Shown: positions 1 through 9,431, counted from the stretch's first letter. The stretch: 64,000 bases of DNA from Alistipes megaguti (GCF_900604385.1 NZ_LR027382.1:1761501-1825500), one strand, 5' to 3'. Notes: a model not told the origin generated them from the letters alone. Numbers and translations are program-made.

Positions 1-2
1 TC

Positions 3-2036
3 TCATTCCCGATCCTGCTGACGTGCGGCACGACGCTGCAGCGCATCTCGCTCGGGGCCTTCATTGTGGCCATGGGCATGCTGGTCGACAACGCCGTGGT
101 GATCATGGACGGCATCCTGATCGACAGGAAACGGGGCCTCAGCCCGAAGATATACCTCTATCGCATCGGTCGCAATACGGCCCTGCCGCTGCTCGGCGCG
201 ACCGTCATCGCCGCCTCGACCTTCCTGGGCATCTACCTCTCGCCCGATTCGGCGGGTGAGTATGCCGGCGACCTCTTTCTGGTGCTGTGCGTGAGCCTGC
301 TGGCCAGTTGGGTGCTGGCACTGGTACAGGTGCCCATCTGTGCCAAGTCGTGGCTCCCGGCCCGGGAGAAACTGCAGCCCGGAGCGCAGAAGCCGGTCGT
401 GATGAACTCGCCGGTCCACCGCTTCGTGCGCCGCTCGATCGCCTTCCTGATCGGCTACAAGCGGGCGACGATCGTCGTGGCCTTCGCCGTGCTGGCCCTC
501 TCCCTCTTCGGCATGACGCGTGTCAGGAACCTCTTCTTCTCCGACTTCGACTACAAGCAGTTCGTCGTCGAGTGCTTCTTCCCCTCGGCCACGGATGCCG
601 ACCGGGTGCGCGACCGTCTGCTCGAAATGAGCGACAGCGTGCTGCTCCATGCGGGTGTCGAGCGGGTAGCCGTCAGCCAGGGCAGCGCCCCGGCTCACTA
701 CTGCCTGGTGCGCCCGATGACCTCGGGCGGCGACTGCTACGGCGAGCTGATCGTCGACTGCCCCGATTACAACACCGTTCTTGAGGTGATTCCCTCGATC
801 CGTCGACAGTTGCGCGAGGAGTTTCCCGAGGCCTACGTCCGCATCCGCAAGTACAACTTCTCGATCTCGACGTCGCACACCGTCGAAGTGGAGTTTGCCG
901 GTCCCGATCCGGTCGTGCTGCGCGATCTGAGCGCACAGGCCGAGGCCGTCATGCGCCGCTGTCCCTACGTCGATGCCTATTCGGTGGAGAACAACTGGAA
1001 GCCGAAAGGCAAGGCGCTGGTGGCCGAGTTCAACCAGCAGGATGCCCTGCGGGCCGGGATCGGCCGCGGGGATGTGGCCAACGCCCTGCTGGCCGCCACG
1101 GACGGCATGCCGGTCGGCGTGCTGAACGACCAGGAGCGGATGGTGACGTTGAACCTCCAGGTGCGCAACAACGACGGCAGCCGCATCCGCAATCTCAACG
1201 AGATCCCCGTCTGGAGCATGATGAACCTGCGGCTGACGGGCGAGGACCTGCAGGGAGCGCTGGCCGGCGGTCAGGGGATGAGCGTGCTGCAGGACCATAT
1301 GTTCCGCGCCATGCCGCTCGGAAATGCCGTGCATGACATCCGCCTCGACTGGGACGAGGATGTGGTGTTGCGGATGAACGGCCGGCGGGTGATCGAGGCC
1401 GAGTGCGATCCCAATCCCGACAGCCGGGATGCGACGCCGGCCAAGGTCGTCGCCTCGATCCGTCCCGAAATCGAGGCCATCGCGCTGCCCGACGGCTATA
1501 CGATGCGCTGGGTCGGCGAGGGCGAACTGCAGGGCGAAGCGATCGGCAACCTGATGAAGTACCTGCCGTTGACGATCTTTCTGATTCTGGCTATCCTGTT
1601 GCTGCTGTTCAACAGCTGGCGCAAGGTGCTGCTCATTCTGCTGTGCTTCCCGTTCGTCTTCTGCGGCATCACTCCGTCGCTGCTCCTGACGGGCCAGCCG
1701 CTGACCTTCATGGCCATCATCGGCATGATGGGGCTGATCGGCATGATGGTCAAGAATGCCATCGTGCTCGTCGACGAGATCAACCGCCTGCAGACCGAAG
1801 AGCACAGGCCGCCCTATACGGCCGTTATCGAGGCGACCGTCTCGCGCGTGCGTCCCGTGCTGATGGCCTCGCTGACTACGATCGTCGGGATGATCCCGCT
1901 GGTCGGCGATCCGATGTACGGGTCGATGGCCCTGACGATCATGGGCGGTCTGACCGTTGGTACGATCATCACGCTCATTCTGCTGCCGCTCTTCTACGCG
2001 GCCCTGTTCCGGATTCGCAAACCTCAAAACGCATAA
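3..2036 (+). CDS. RND-family efflux transporter, inner-membrane subunit (5' partial)
   Basis: The C-terminal 677 residues of an AcrB/HAE-type proton-driven pump; the frame is open to the left edge of the window, so the start is missing. The fragment opens in transmembrane helix 4 with GMLVDNAVV (about residue 25), the proton-relay helix. AcrB has DD at this site; here it is DN. A large periplasmic domain follows, then the last transmembrane bundle with MMVKNAIVLVDE, which carries the TM10 lysine. The TolC-like gene starts 3 bases after the stop, so the two are co-transcribed and probably form one tripartite exporter whose adaptor gene should lie upstream. The substrate cannot be read from sequence. 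Confidence 0.93.
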   Translation, partial: SFPILLTCGTTLQRISLGAFIVAMGMLVDNAVVIMDGILIDRKRGLSPKIYLYRIGRNTALPLLGATVIAASTFLGIYLSPDSAGEYAGDLFLVLCVSLLASWVLALVQVPICAKSWLPAREKLQPGAQKPVVMNSPVHRFVRRSIAFLIGYKRATIVVAFAVLALSLFGMTRVRNLFFSDFDYKQFVVECFFPSATDADRVRDRLLEMSDSVLLHAGVERVAVSQGSAPAHYCLVRPMTSGGDCYGELIVDCPDYNTVLEVIPSIRRQLREEFPEAYVRIRKYNFSISTSHTVEVEFAGPDPVVLRDLSAQAEAVMRRCPYVDAYSVENNWKPKGKALVAEFNQQDALRAGIGRGDVANALLAATDGMPVGVLNDQERMVTLNLQVRNNDGSRIRNLNEIPVWSMMNLRLTGEDLQGALAGGQGMSVLQDHMFRAMPLGNAVHDIRLDWDEDVVLRMNGRRVIEAECDPNPDSRDATPAKVVASIRPEIEAIALPDGYTMRWVGEGELQGEAIGNLMKYLPLTIFLILAILLLLFNSWRKVLLILLCFPFVFCGITPSLLLTGQPLTFMAIIGMMGLIGMMVKNAIVLVDEINRLQTEEHRPPYTAVIEATVSRVRPVLMASLTTIVGMIPLVGDPMYGSMALTIMGGLTVGTIITLILLPLFYAALFRIRKPQNA

Positions 2037-2039
2037 ATC

Positions 2040-3356
2040 ATGAAGATCAAAAAGCTATATATGGCCATCGGCGTTCTCCTGCTGTCGGCGGCGGCCGTTC
2101 GGGCCCAGCAGGTGCTTCCGCTCACGCTGGACGAGTGCCGCGCGCGGGCCCTTGCCCACAGCGAGGAACTGCAGCAGGCCGGCAACCGCCTCGAGCAGGC
2201 GCGTCTCGACCGGCAGATTGCCTCGGCGGCTTCGCTTCCGAAGATCGAGGGGTCGGCCACGGGGGCCTATGTTGCCCCCGATATCGACATGATGGGGATG
2301 GAGTTGCGCATGCGCGGCACCTACATGGCCGGCCTGACCCTCACACAGCCGATCTACGCCGGCGGCAAGATTGCGGCGGCGCGCCGCATGGCCCGCATCG
2401 GCGAGGAGGCGGCCGGCGAGCAGCTGCGCATGATCCGCATGGAGGTGCTGGTCGAGGCCGACAACGCCTATTGGACGCTGGTGGCCGTCGAGGGGAAGGT
2501 GCACATGCTTGAGAGTTATGCAGCACAGATGGATACGCTCTACTCGCAGACGGCGGCGGCCGTCAAGGCGGGTATGGCCATCGAGAACGACCGGCTGCGC
2601 GTAGAGTCCAAACGCAGTGAGATCCGTTATCAGTTGCAGAAGGCCTGCAACGGGGCCGATCTGTGTCGCATGTCGTTGTGCCGGGTGATCGGTGTGGGGA
2701 GCGACGTGCGGCCCGTACCGACCGACACCCTCTTCCGGGCGTCGGCGCCGGGCGAACTGTCGGCAACCCTCGAAACGCGCCCCGAGTTGCGGATGCTTGA
2801 GCAGCAGGTGGCCATCGGCGAGCAGCAGATCCGCGACGCCCGTTCGGCGATGCTCCCCACGGCGGGACTTTCGCTGGGGTATACCTATTATGGCAACATC
2901 AAACTCAACAGCATGGTCGATGCCGGAGGCGGAAACTACGTTCCCTATACGCAGGAGTTCCGCGATGGCCTGGGTCTGGCGATGCTGGCCGTGAAGGTTC
3001 CGATCTTCCACTGGGGCGAGGGGCGCAAAAAGGTGCGCAAGGCCCGTTTCGAACTGCAGAATGCGCAGCTCGAACTGCAGAAAAACACGCGTTTGATGAC
3101 CCTCGAGGCCGAGCAGGCGATCCGCAACGTCGAGGACGGTTATCGGATGATTCAGACCGCTGAACTGGCGCTGCGCCAGGCCGAGGAGAATCTGCGCGTG
3201 ATGCGCAACCGCTACGCGGCGCAGATGGCTCCGCTGACCGACCTGCTCGACGCCCAGTCGCAGTGGCAGCAGGCCGCCAGCAACCGGATCGAGGCCGAGA
3301 CGCAGTACCAGATCTACCGGACGGAGTATCTGCGTGCAACCGGACGGCTGGAGTGA
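2040..3356 (+). CDS. TolC-family outer-membrane efflux channel
   Basis: A 438-residue outer-membrane factor with a cleavable signal peptide (about residues 1-22, hydrophobic core VLLLSAAAV, cleavage near AQQ). The rest is long alpha-helical, coiled-coil-rich sequence organised as two OEP repeats, as expected for a TolC monomer. It follows the RND pump gene by 3 bases and should provide its exit duct. The length is typical of the family. The name rests on fold-level features and operon context, so the cargo is unknown. Confidence 0.92.
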   Translation: MKIKKLYMAIGVLLLSAAAVRAQQVLPLTLDECRARALAHSEELQQAGNRLEQARLDRQIASAASLPKIEGSATGAYVAPDIDMMGMELRMRGTYMAGLTLTQPIYAGGKIAAARRMARIGEEAAGEQLRMIRMEVLVEADNAYWTLVAVEGKVHMLESYAAQMDTLYSQTAAAVKAGMAIENDRLRVESKRSEIRYQLQKACNGADLCRMSLCRVIGVGSDVRPVPTDTLFRASAPGELSATLETRPELRMLEQQVAIGEQQIRDARSAMLPTAGLSLGYTYYGNIKLNSMVDAGGGNYVPYTQEFRDGLGLAMLAVKVPIFHWGEGRKKVRKARFELQNAQLELQKNTRLMTLEAEQAIRNVEDGYRMIQTAELALRQAEENLRVMRNRYAAQMAPLTDLLDAQSQWQQAASNRIEAETQYQIYRTEYLRATGRLE

Positions 3357-3515
3357 TCTCCACCGTGTTCGGGTAATCCCGTGCGGCAGATGTTTTCCGA
3401 ATGGCCACTTCGTTCATGAATACATGTCGATGTGACCCTTGTTTTGTGCGAGATCGAAAAACGGGCCCGGCACGCCGCGAAATTCCCCGTTTCGTGGCGA
3501 ATGAAAAAAAATTGT

Positions 3516-3523
3516 TATATTTG
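3516..3523 (+). promoter_or_regulatory. Bacteroidetes -7 box for fabI
   Basis: TATATTTG matches the Bacteroidetes -7 consensus TAnnTTTG and lies 24 bases before the fabI start codon. No clean TTTG is seen at -33. Confidence 0.55.
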
Positions 3524-3547
3524 CCCGAATTTTTAATCCAAAATACA

Positions 3548-4429
3548 ATGGCATACAACTTATTGAAAGGAAAGAAGGGTCTTATCTTCGGAGCCCTGAA
3601 CGAGCAATCCATTGCCTGGAAAGTGGCGGAACGTGCCGTGGAAGAGGGTGCCGAGATTGTCCTCACCAATACTGCCGTTTCGATCCGCATGGGAACCATC
3701 AGCCAGTTGGCTGAAAAATGCAATACGATTGTCGTGCCGGCCGATGCCACGAGCGTCCCCGATCTCGAAAACCTCATCGACAAGACCATGGAGCATTTCG
3801 GCGGCAAGTTCGACTTCATGCTCCACTCGATCGGCATGTCGCCCAACGTCCGCAAGGGGCGTACGTACGACGATCTGGACTACGACTATCTCTCCAAGAC
3901 GCTCGATATCTCGGCCATCTCGTTCCACAAGGTCATTCAGGTCGCCCGCAAGAAGGACGCCATCAACGAGTGGGGTTCGATTGTGGCGCTGACCTACATC
4001 GCCGCCCAGCGTACGTTGTACGGCTACAACGATATGGCCGATGCCAAGGCGCTGCTCGAGTCCATTGCCCGCAGCTTCGGATACATCTACGGCCGTGAGA
4101 AGCACGTGCGCATCAACACTGTCTCGCAATCGCCGACGCAGACCACCGCAGGCAGCGGCGTGCTGGGTCTGAACGATCTGATGTCATTTGCCGAGAGCAT
4201 GTCGCCGCTGGGCAACGCCACGGCCGAGGATTGTGCCGACTACGTGCTGACGCTCTTCTCCGATCTGACGCGCAAGGTGACGATGCAGAACCTCTACCAC
4301 GACGGCGGTTTCTCGTCGATGGGCATGTCACGCCGCGCCATGAAGACCTACGAGAAGGGGATGCGTTTCGACGACGTGCACGAGCACCAGTATCCCTTCG
4401 GCGGCGGTCCTGCCGAGGAGACGAAGTAA
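3548..4429 (+). CDS. fabI: Enoyl-[acyl-carrier-protein] reductase
   Basis: A 293-residue short-chain dehydrogenase fold enzyme that reduces enoyl-ACP with NAD(P)H in the last step of each fatty-acid elongation cycle. The N-terminus has the nucleotide-binding segment GLIFGALNEQSIAW. The catalytic Tyr-x6-Lys of the FabI class is in YNDMADAK, followed by the substrate-loop segment INTVSQSPTQTTAGSG. I chose the ATG at 3548 because it gives the usual FabI N-terminus (MAYNLLKGKKG) and follows a good -7 box; the frame is open further upstream but that part has no homologous character. It is a monocistronic gene, convergent with cydB. Confidence 0.95.
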   Translation: MAYNLLKGKKGLIFGALNEQSIAWKVAERAVEEGAEIVLTNTAVSIRMGTISQLAEKCNTIVVPADATSVPDLENLIDKTMEHFGGKFDFMLHSIGMSPNVRKGRTYDDLDYDYLSKTLDISAISFHKVIQVARKKDAINEWGSIVALTYIAAQRTLYGYNDMADAKALLESIARSFGYIYGREKHVRINTVSQSPTQTTAGSGVLGLNDLMSFAESMSPLGNATAEDCADYVLTLFSDLTRKVTMQNLYHDGGFSSMGMSRRAMKTYEKGMRFDDVHEHQYPFGGGPAEETK

Positions 4430-4530
4430 TCGGAGCCGGGGCCGGAGAAAGGGGCCGGAAGACGGAGACTGGAAGCCGGGACCGGAGAAAGGAGCCGGAG
4501 GAAGGGGCCGCAGGGAGGGGCCGCAGACGA
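4430..4530. repeat. Purine-rich degenerate repeats in fabI-cydB spacer
   Basis: Imperfect repeats of GCCGGAGAAAGG and GGAAGCCGG with strong purine bias on the + strand. No coding signal. A similarly strand-biased GGAAG/CTTCC-rich stretch lies in the spacer near 62300-62390. Confidence 0.5.
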
Positions 4531-4605
4531 CGGAATTTCCTTGTCGGGCCTTTGCCGACCAGCCGGCCGACCCGTATGGCCAGCCGGACCGAATAACCGA
4601 TCCGA

Positions 4606-4647
4606 ATGGAAAAAGAGCGGAAGCTGCAGCTTCCGCTCTTTTTCCAT
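4606..4647. terminator. Perfect 42-bp palindrome, bidirectional terminator
   Basis: Two perfectly complementary 21-base arms with no loop spacer. The arms carry an A-run on the left and a T-run on the right, so a hairpin plus U-tract forms on both strands. It sits between the convergent fabI and cydB genes and should terminate both. Confidence 0.8.
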
Positions 4648-4677
4648 GCCCGGGTGTCGGGTTTGCCAGTGCCGGGA

Positions 4678-5820
4678 TCAATACTGATGCCCGCCCTCGT
4701 GCAGTTCGTCGCGGGTCAGCGGGCGCCGGTTCAGGGCGCGCCATACGTACCAGATGTAGGCCACGACGAAGGGGATGAAGAGCGATACCCACGCCATGAC
4801 GCGCAGCGTGAAGAGGCTCGACGAGGAGTTGGCGATGGTGAGCGACGACTGCAGATCGCTCAGTGACGGATAGTAGGCCGTCTGATTCCAGCCGGCCGTC
4901 AGCAGCAGGGCCAGCACCGTGAGCACCGTTCCCACACCGCCGAACCAGATGGCGCTGCGGCGGCCGCTCCACCCCAGGCGGATGCTCCACAGCACGGTCA
5001 CCACGCCGACGAGCAGTACGGCGGCCACGCAGGGCATTTCGAGCAGGTTGTGGAGATACTTGTGGGGCTCCATCGAGATGCGGCCCGCGGCATCGGCCGT
5101 GGCACCGTCCGAGACGAGCAGCGCGACGAGCCAGACGACGAACAGCACAACGAAGACCGGCCCCGTGCGGCGCATGAGGCTGCGGGCCCGCTGACGGAGC
5201 GTTTCGTCGTCAACGTCGTTGATCAGGTACTGACACGCCAGGGTCAGCGTCAGCAGCGTGACGCTCACACCGAGCAGCACGTTGCGCCAGTCGGCGACGG
5301 CCTCCAGTCCGTGCCAGGGCGAACTCCACTGCGAGATGACCGCAGCGCCGCCCTGTTCGGTCAGATTGAGCCGGTCGACCGTAAACTCCGCACCGGTGAA
5401 GAGCGTCCCGACGGCCGTTCCGATCAGCAGCGGGCCGAGGATGCCGTTGATCATCAGGAAGACGTCGAAGGTGCGCTCGCCGAAGACGTTCGAGGGTTTG
5501 CGGCGGTATTCGTAGGCAACGGCCTGCAGCACGAAGCAGAGCAGGATGGCCATCCAGACGTAGACCGCGCCGCCGAACGACGTCGAGTAGAAGAGCGGGA
5601 ACGAGGCGAAGAAGGCGCCGCCGAACGTAACCAGCGTGGTGAAGGTCAGTTCCCACTTGCGGCCCAGCGAGTTGACGATCAGGTTGCGCTCCTCCTCCGA
5701 GCGCCCGAGACGGTAGAGGAGGGCCTGGCCGCCCTGGACGAACATCAGGAAGACGAGCAGGGCGCCCAGGAGCGCGATCAGAAACCACCAGTAGTGTTGA
5801 AGCAGAGACAGCGTATCCAT
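4678..5820 (-). CDS. cydB: Cytochrome bd quinol oxidase subunit II
   Basis: A 380-residue integral membrane protein with about nine hydrophobic helices, the partner of CydA in the bd-type oxidase that reduces oxygen to water with electrons from quinol. The family segment GRKWE is present near residue 50 (NSLGRKWELTF). It starts 3 bases after the cydA stop, so the pair is translationally linked. High-affinity bd oxidase fits a gut anaerobe that scavenges trace oxygen. Confidence 0.96.
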   Translation of the reverse strand: MDTLSLLQHYWWFLIALLGALLVFLMFVQGGQALLYRLGRSEEERNLIVNSLGRKWELTFTTLVTFGGAFFASFPLFYSTSFGGAVYVWMAILLCFVLQAVAYEYRRKPSNVFGERTFDVFLMINGILGPLLIGTAVGTLFTGAEFTVDRLNLTEQGGAAVISQWSSPWHGLEAVADWRNVLLGVSVTLLTLTLACQYLINDVDDETLRQRARSLMRRTGPVFVVLFVVWLVALLVSDGATADAAGRISMEPHKYLHNLLEMPCVAAVLLVGVVTVLWSIRLGWSGRRSAIWFGGVGTVLTVLALLLTAGWNQTAYYPSLSDLQSSLTIANSSSSLFTLRVMAWVSLFIPFVVAYIWYVWRALNRRPLTRDELHEGGHQY

Positions 5821-5823
5821 GGT

Positions 5824-7389
5824 TTAGTTGTTTTTCGGTCCGATCTTGATTTGGCGGAAGAGGATGCTCAGCTCGGCGATGAGCAGGGCGGTGAAGAGCA
5901 CCAGGAAGAGGAGGAAGGTCGTGGTGACCGAACCGCTGGGGATCTTCGAGGCGGCGATGCTTACGGGCATCAGCTCCTGAATGGCCCAGGGCTGGCGGCC
6001 CACCTCGGCAACGATCCATCCGGCTTGCGAGGCGAGGTAGGCGAGCAGAATTGTCCAGACGGCCACCCACAGCAGCCAGCGCTTCGAGGCGAGACGGTCG
6101 CGGCGGTTCAGCCACCAGACGACGGCCAGCAGCAGGATGAAGAAGCATCCGGCGCCGACCATCACGCGGAACGAGTAGAAGAGCAGCGGCACGTTGGGGA
6201 CGAGCTGTTCGGGGCGGTCGATGTATCCGTAGCCGAAGTAGGCGAACTTTTCGCGCAGGAAGGTCTCGCCCTCGGGGGTCGAACGGTCGAACAGGCGGCT
6301 CACGGCGGCCATCGTGGCCGTATCGCCGGCGTTGCGGGCCTCGCGGTAGCGGGCCAGCGTGTCGATGACCTCCCGTCCGCGCGCCATCTTCTCAGCGGCC
6401 GGCAGGATGCCCCGTTCGGCATCACCCTCGAGCAGGTCGTTGATGCCCGGGACGTAGGCCTCCGTATCGCGGAAGCTCATGACGGAGAGCAGTTTCGGAA
6501 TGTCGATCTTGAAGTGGAAGGCGTCGTCGTTCGAGTGGCGTTCGGCTTCGGGGCGTAGCACGCCGATGACCGTGAGCGGTGCCCCCTCCTCGCCGTCGTA
6601 GAGGGCCTCCATGGCAGCCAGCTTCATGGGCTGGGTCCGGGCGGCGATGGCACCCGATCGGTCGCCCGTGTAGGCGGTCAGCAGGGCGAAGACCAGTCCG
6701 AAGACCGAGGCCAGGGCGATGCTCTTCGAGGCCATGCGCTTCTCGCGGCCGCGCAGCAGGTACCAGGCGCTCACGCCGACGACAAACAGCGCCGCCAGGG
6801 TGAACGACGAGGTGACCGTGTGGAAGAATTTGTTGACGGCCACGGGCGAGAGGGCCACCTCGGCGAACGAGGTCATCTCGTTGCGCACGGTGTCGAGGTT
6901 GAAGTCGCAGCCCACGGGGTGCTGCATCCAGGCGTTGGCCACCAGGATCCACCAGGCCGAGAGGTTGGCGCCGATGGCCGTGAGCCAGGTGGCCGTCAGG
7001 TGGAAGCGTTTGGAGACCTTCTCCCAGCCGAAGAACATCACGGCCACGAACGTCGCCTCGAGGAAGAAGGCGAAGATTCCCTCGATGGCCAGCGGTGCGC
7101 CGAAGATGTCGCCCACGAAGTGGGAGTAGTTGGACCAGTTGGTTCCGAATTCGAACTCGAGGATGAGTCCCGTGGCCACGCCGATGGCGAAGTTCACGCC
7201 GAACAGACGCATCCAGAATTTGGTGGTGCGGCGCCAGAATTCGTCTCCAGTGCGCACGTAGAGGGTCTCCATCAGGGCGACGAGGACCCCCAGACCGAGT
7301 GTCAGCGGGACGAACAGCCAGTGGTAGATGGCCGTCATGGCGAATTGGGCCCGTGACCAGTCGACGGTCGATAGGTAATCGCTAAACAT
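5824..7389 (-). CDS. cydA: Cytochrome bd quinol oxidase subunit I
   Basis: A 521-residue haem-bearing subunit. The N-terminal QFAMTAIYHWLF places the conserved haem b595 histidine near residue 23. WMQHPVG is present around residue 165, and the C-terminal signature GRQPWAIQ is near residue 465. The quinol-binding Q-loop region is of ordinary length. It follows the DUF4492 gene by 6 bases and precedes cydB, giving the arrangement DUF4492-cydA-cydB that is usual in Bacteroidetes. No CydX-like gene or cydDC is visible nearby. Confidence 0.97.
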   Translation of the reverse strand: MFSDYLSTVDWSRAQFAMTAIYHWLFVPLTLGLGVLVALMETLYVRTGDEFWRRTTKFWMRLFGVNFAIGVATGLILEFEFGTNWSNYSHFVGDIFGAPLAIEGIFAFFLEATFVAVMFFGWEKVSKRFHLTATWLTAIGANLSAWWILVANAWMQHPVGCDFNLDTVRNEMTSFAEVALSPVAVNKFFHTVTSSFTLAALFVVGVSAWYLLRGREKRMASKSIALASVFGLVFALLTAYTGDRSGAIAARTQPMKLAAMEALYDGEEGAPLTVIGVLRPEAERHSNDDAFHFKIDIPKLLSVMSFRDTEAYVPGINDLLEGDAERGILPAAEKMARGREVIDTLARYREARNAGDTATMAAVSRLFDRSTPEGETFLREKFAYFGYGYIDRPEQLVPNVPLLFYSFRVMVGAGCFFILLLAVVWWLNRRDRLASKRWLLWVAVWTILLAYLASQAGWIVAEVGRQPWAIQELMPVSIAASKIPSGSVTTTFLLFLVLFTALLIAELSILFRQIKIGPKNN

Positions 7390-7395
7390 AGGTTA

Positions 7396-7797
7396 TCAAT
7401 GGTTGTTGAGGTTTGTTGCGCATGCAGCGGGGGAGGATTGTGCCGCCGGGGTTGACCGGGCGGTTTTTGGGCCCGGATCCGTTGCGGCTGCGGCGGGGGC
7501 GTATGGCGCCGGGTCTGAAACAGCGGCGGCCGGGGCCGGATCGACAGTTGCCGGGGCCGGATCTGTTGTGATCGCCGGGGCCGTGGTGACAGTAGCCGGG
7601 GCTGTCGGGGTGAGCTCCTCGAGCAGGTGCGAAGACCGCTCCTCCGAACTCCGGCCCGCCAGTGGATCGGGCATGAAGAAGAGCTTCAGCACGGCGAAGA
7701 GCACGAACAGTTTGATGAGAATGATGGCCCAGAGTGTGCGTCCGAGCGTCATCTCCCGGAATCCCTCCACATAGAATCGAATCACGTTTCGCAGCAT
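7396..7797 (-). CDS. DUF4492 small membrane protein of the cyd operon
   Basis: A 133-residue protein starting MLRNVIRFYVEGFREM. One hydrophobic helix (about residues 22-42, WAIILIKLFVLFAVLKLFF) follows a short amphipathic head; this is the DUF4492 signature found next to cydAB in Bacteroidetes. The C-terminal half is a low-complexity Pro/Ala/Thr/Asp tail with repeated DPAP and TDPGP-like units, longer than in most relatives. I chose the ATG at 7797; upstream codons in the same frame are Arg-rich non-homologous sequence. It probably assists assembly or stability of the bd oxidase; that role is inferred from context only. Confidence 0.8.
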   Translation of the reverse strand: MLRNVIRFYVEGFREMTLGRTLWAIILIKLFVLFAVLKLFFMPDPLAGRSSEERSSHLLEELTPTAPATVTTAPAITTDPAPATVDPAPAAAVSDPAPYAPAAAATDPGPKTARSTPAAQSSPAACATNLNNH

Positions 7798-7854
7798 ATC
7801 GGGTGTTGTCGTATGGTGTCGCCGGATTTGGTCCCGACGGTGCCGTTTGTTGGA

Positions 7855-7883
7855 TAAAGGTAATGAAAAAATGAATTCCCAAA
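7855..7883 (-). promoter_or_regulatory. Candidate promoter of the cyd operon
   Basis: On the minus strand TTTG (7880-7883) is followed after 17 bases by TACCTTTA (7855-7862), one mismatch from TAnnTTTG. The spacing is slightly short, so this is tentative. Confidence 0.35.
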
Positions 7884-7958
7884 CACCTCTCCGTTCAAAA
7901 CTTTTCCTCCGGTTTCGTCGCGGAGGCCACAAAGTGGCTGTTTTTTGATGAAAATTCG

Positions 7959-7966
7959 TACTTTTG
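7959..7966 (+). promoter_or_regulatory. -7 box for nhaC
   Basis: TACTTTTG matches TAnnTTTG and lies 25 bases before the nhaC ATG. It is divergent from the cyd promoter, with about 100 bases between the two -7 boxes. Confidence 0.55.
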
Positions 7967-7991
7967 CCCGCGAAAAAATTTGTTGAATCCC

Positions 7992-9431
7992 ATGAAGGAA
8001 AATATCGATAAACTCCCCTCGCCGTGGGTGTCGGCCATTCCGCTGGTGGTGCTTACCCTGTTGCTCTACGCGGTGATCCGCGCCTTCGGGGGCGGGGCCA
8101 TCGACGGCGGCAGCCAGATTGCGCTGCTCTCGGCCACGTCGGTCTGCGTGATGCTCTCGATCGGGCTGTACCGCTGCCGCTGGTCGGTGCTCGAGGAGGC
8201 GATCATCGAAAACATCCGCGCCTCGGCTTCGGCCATCCTGATCCTGCTGCTGATCGGCGCCATCGCCGGCACGTGGATGATCTCGGGGGTGGTCCCCACG
8301 CTGATCTACTATGGTCTGAAGATCCTCCATCCGACGTTTTTCCTCGTTGCCTCGTGCGCCATCTGCGCCATCGTGTCGCTGATGACCGGCAGTTCGTGGA
8401 CGACGATCGCCACCATCGGTGTGGCGCTGATGGGCATCGGCCGGGCGATGGGCTTCCCCGAAGGGTGGGTGGCCGGCACCATCATCTCGGGCGCCTATTT
8501 CGGCGACAAGCTCTCGCTGTTGTCCGATACCACGGTGCTGGCCTCGTCGACCGTCGGCGTCAACATCTTCACCCACATCCGCTACATGCTCTACACGACC
8601 GTGCCGTCGATGCTCATCGCGCTGGCGACCTTCACCGTCGCCGGACTGACGCTCGCCCACGGCACCTCGACCCATGCCGAATTCTATGCCGAAACGCTGG
8701 CCGCGACGTTCCGCATCTCGCCGTGGCTGCTGCTCGTACCCCTGGCCACGGGTATTCTGATTGTGCGCAAGCTGCCGGCCATCGTGACGCTCTTCTGTGC
8801 GGTGGTCTTCGCCTGTGTGGCGATGCTGGCGGCGCAGCCCCATCTGGTGATGCAGGTCGGCGGCGGGGCGGAGCTCGACGCCATGACGGCCTTCCGCGGC
8901 GTGCTCACGACCTGCTACGGACACACGGCCATCCCGACCGGCGTGGCGCAGCTCGACGAACTGGTCGCCACGCGCGGCATGGCCGGCATGCTCAATACCG
9001 TGTGGCTGATCATCTGTGCGATGTGCTTCGGCGGGGTGATGACCGGCAGCGGCATGCTGCGCTCGCTGACGGAGATCTTCCTGCGCTGGGTGCGGCGGAC
9101 CTTCTCGGCCGTGGCCTCGACCGTCGGCGCCGGGATCTTCTTCAACCTCTGCACGGCCGACCAGTATATCTCGATCATCCTCTCGGGGCGCCTGTTCCGT
9201 GATCTCTATGCCGAACGGGGACTCGAAGCGCGGCTGCTGAGCCGTTCGGTGGAGGATTCGGCCACGGTCTGCTCGGTGCTGATCCCCTGGAACTCGTGCG
9301 GCATGACGCAGGCCACGGTGCTCGGCGTCTCGACCTTCGTCTACATGCCCTATTGCATTTTCAATATCGTTTCGCCGCTGATGTCGCTGCTGGTGGCGGC
9401 CATCGGCTGGAAGATCAAAAAACAGCAATGA
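7992..9431 (+). CDS. nhaC: Na+/H+ antiporter, NhaC family
   Basis: A 479-residue polytopic protein with about 12 hydrophobic segments. It exchanges sodium for protons across the inner membrane. Family-like polar segments within helices are visible: LMTGSSWTTIATIGVAL (near residue 138) and SGAYFGDKLSLLSDTT (near 165). A mirrored second half contains NLCTADQYISIILSG and SVLIPWNSCGMTQA. I chose the ATG at 7992; two TTG codons just upstream are in frame but too close to the promoter. The HAD gene overlaps its stop by 4 bases (ATGA). Confidence 0.9.
   Translation: MKENIDKLPSPWVSAIPLVVLTLLLYAVIRAFGGGAIDGGSQIALLSATSVCVMLSIGLYRCRWSVLEEAIIENIRASASAILILLLIGAIAGTWMISGVVPTLIYYGLKILHPTFFLVASCAICAIVSLMTGSSWTTIATIGVALMGIGRAMGFPEGWVAGTIISGAYFGDKLSLLSDTTVLASSTVGVNIFTHIRYMLYTTVPSMLIALATFTVAGLTLAHGTSTHAEFYAETLAATFRISPWLLLVPLATGILIVRKLPAIVTLFCAVVFACVAMLAAQPHLVMQVGGGAELDAMTAFRGVLTTCYGHTAIPTGVAQLDELVATRGMAGMLNTVWLIICAMCFGGVMTGSGMLRSLTEIFLRWVRRTFSAVASTVGAGIFFNLCTADQYISIILSGRLFRDLYAERGLEARLLSRSVEDSATVCSVLIPWNSCGMTQATVLGVSTFVYMPYCIFNIVSPLMSLLVAAIGWKIKKQQ

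Noticed and set aside
3..2027. Very long open frame on the minus strand opposite the RND gene
   Set aside because: Composition is Arg/His/Gln-rich without domains; it is an antisense shadow of high-GC codon use. The same holds for 7782-9428 (-), 5050-6558 (+), 12372-13325 (-), 14212-15993 (-), 19905-21494 (-) and 26960-28420 (-).
3401..3547. Longer N-terminus for FabI
   Set aside because: It lies upstream of the promoter -7 box and has no enzyme character.
4430..4530. Purine-rich repeats considered as a G-quadruplex or small RNA
   Set aside because: G-runs are short and irregular; low complexity is a sufficient description.
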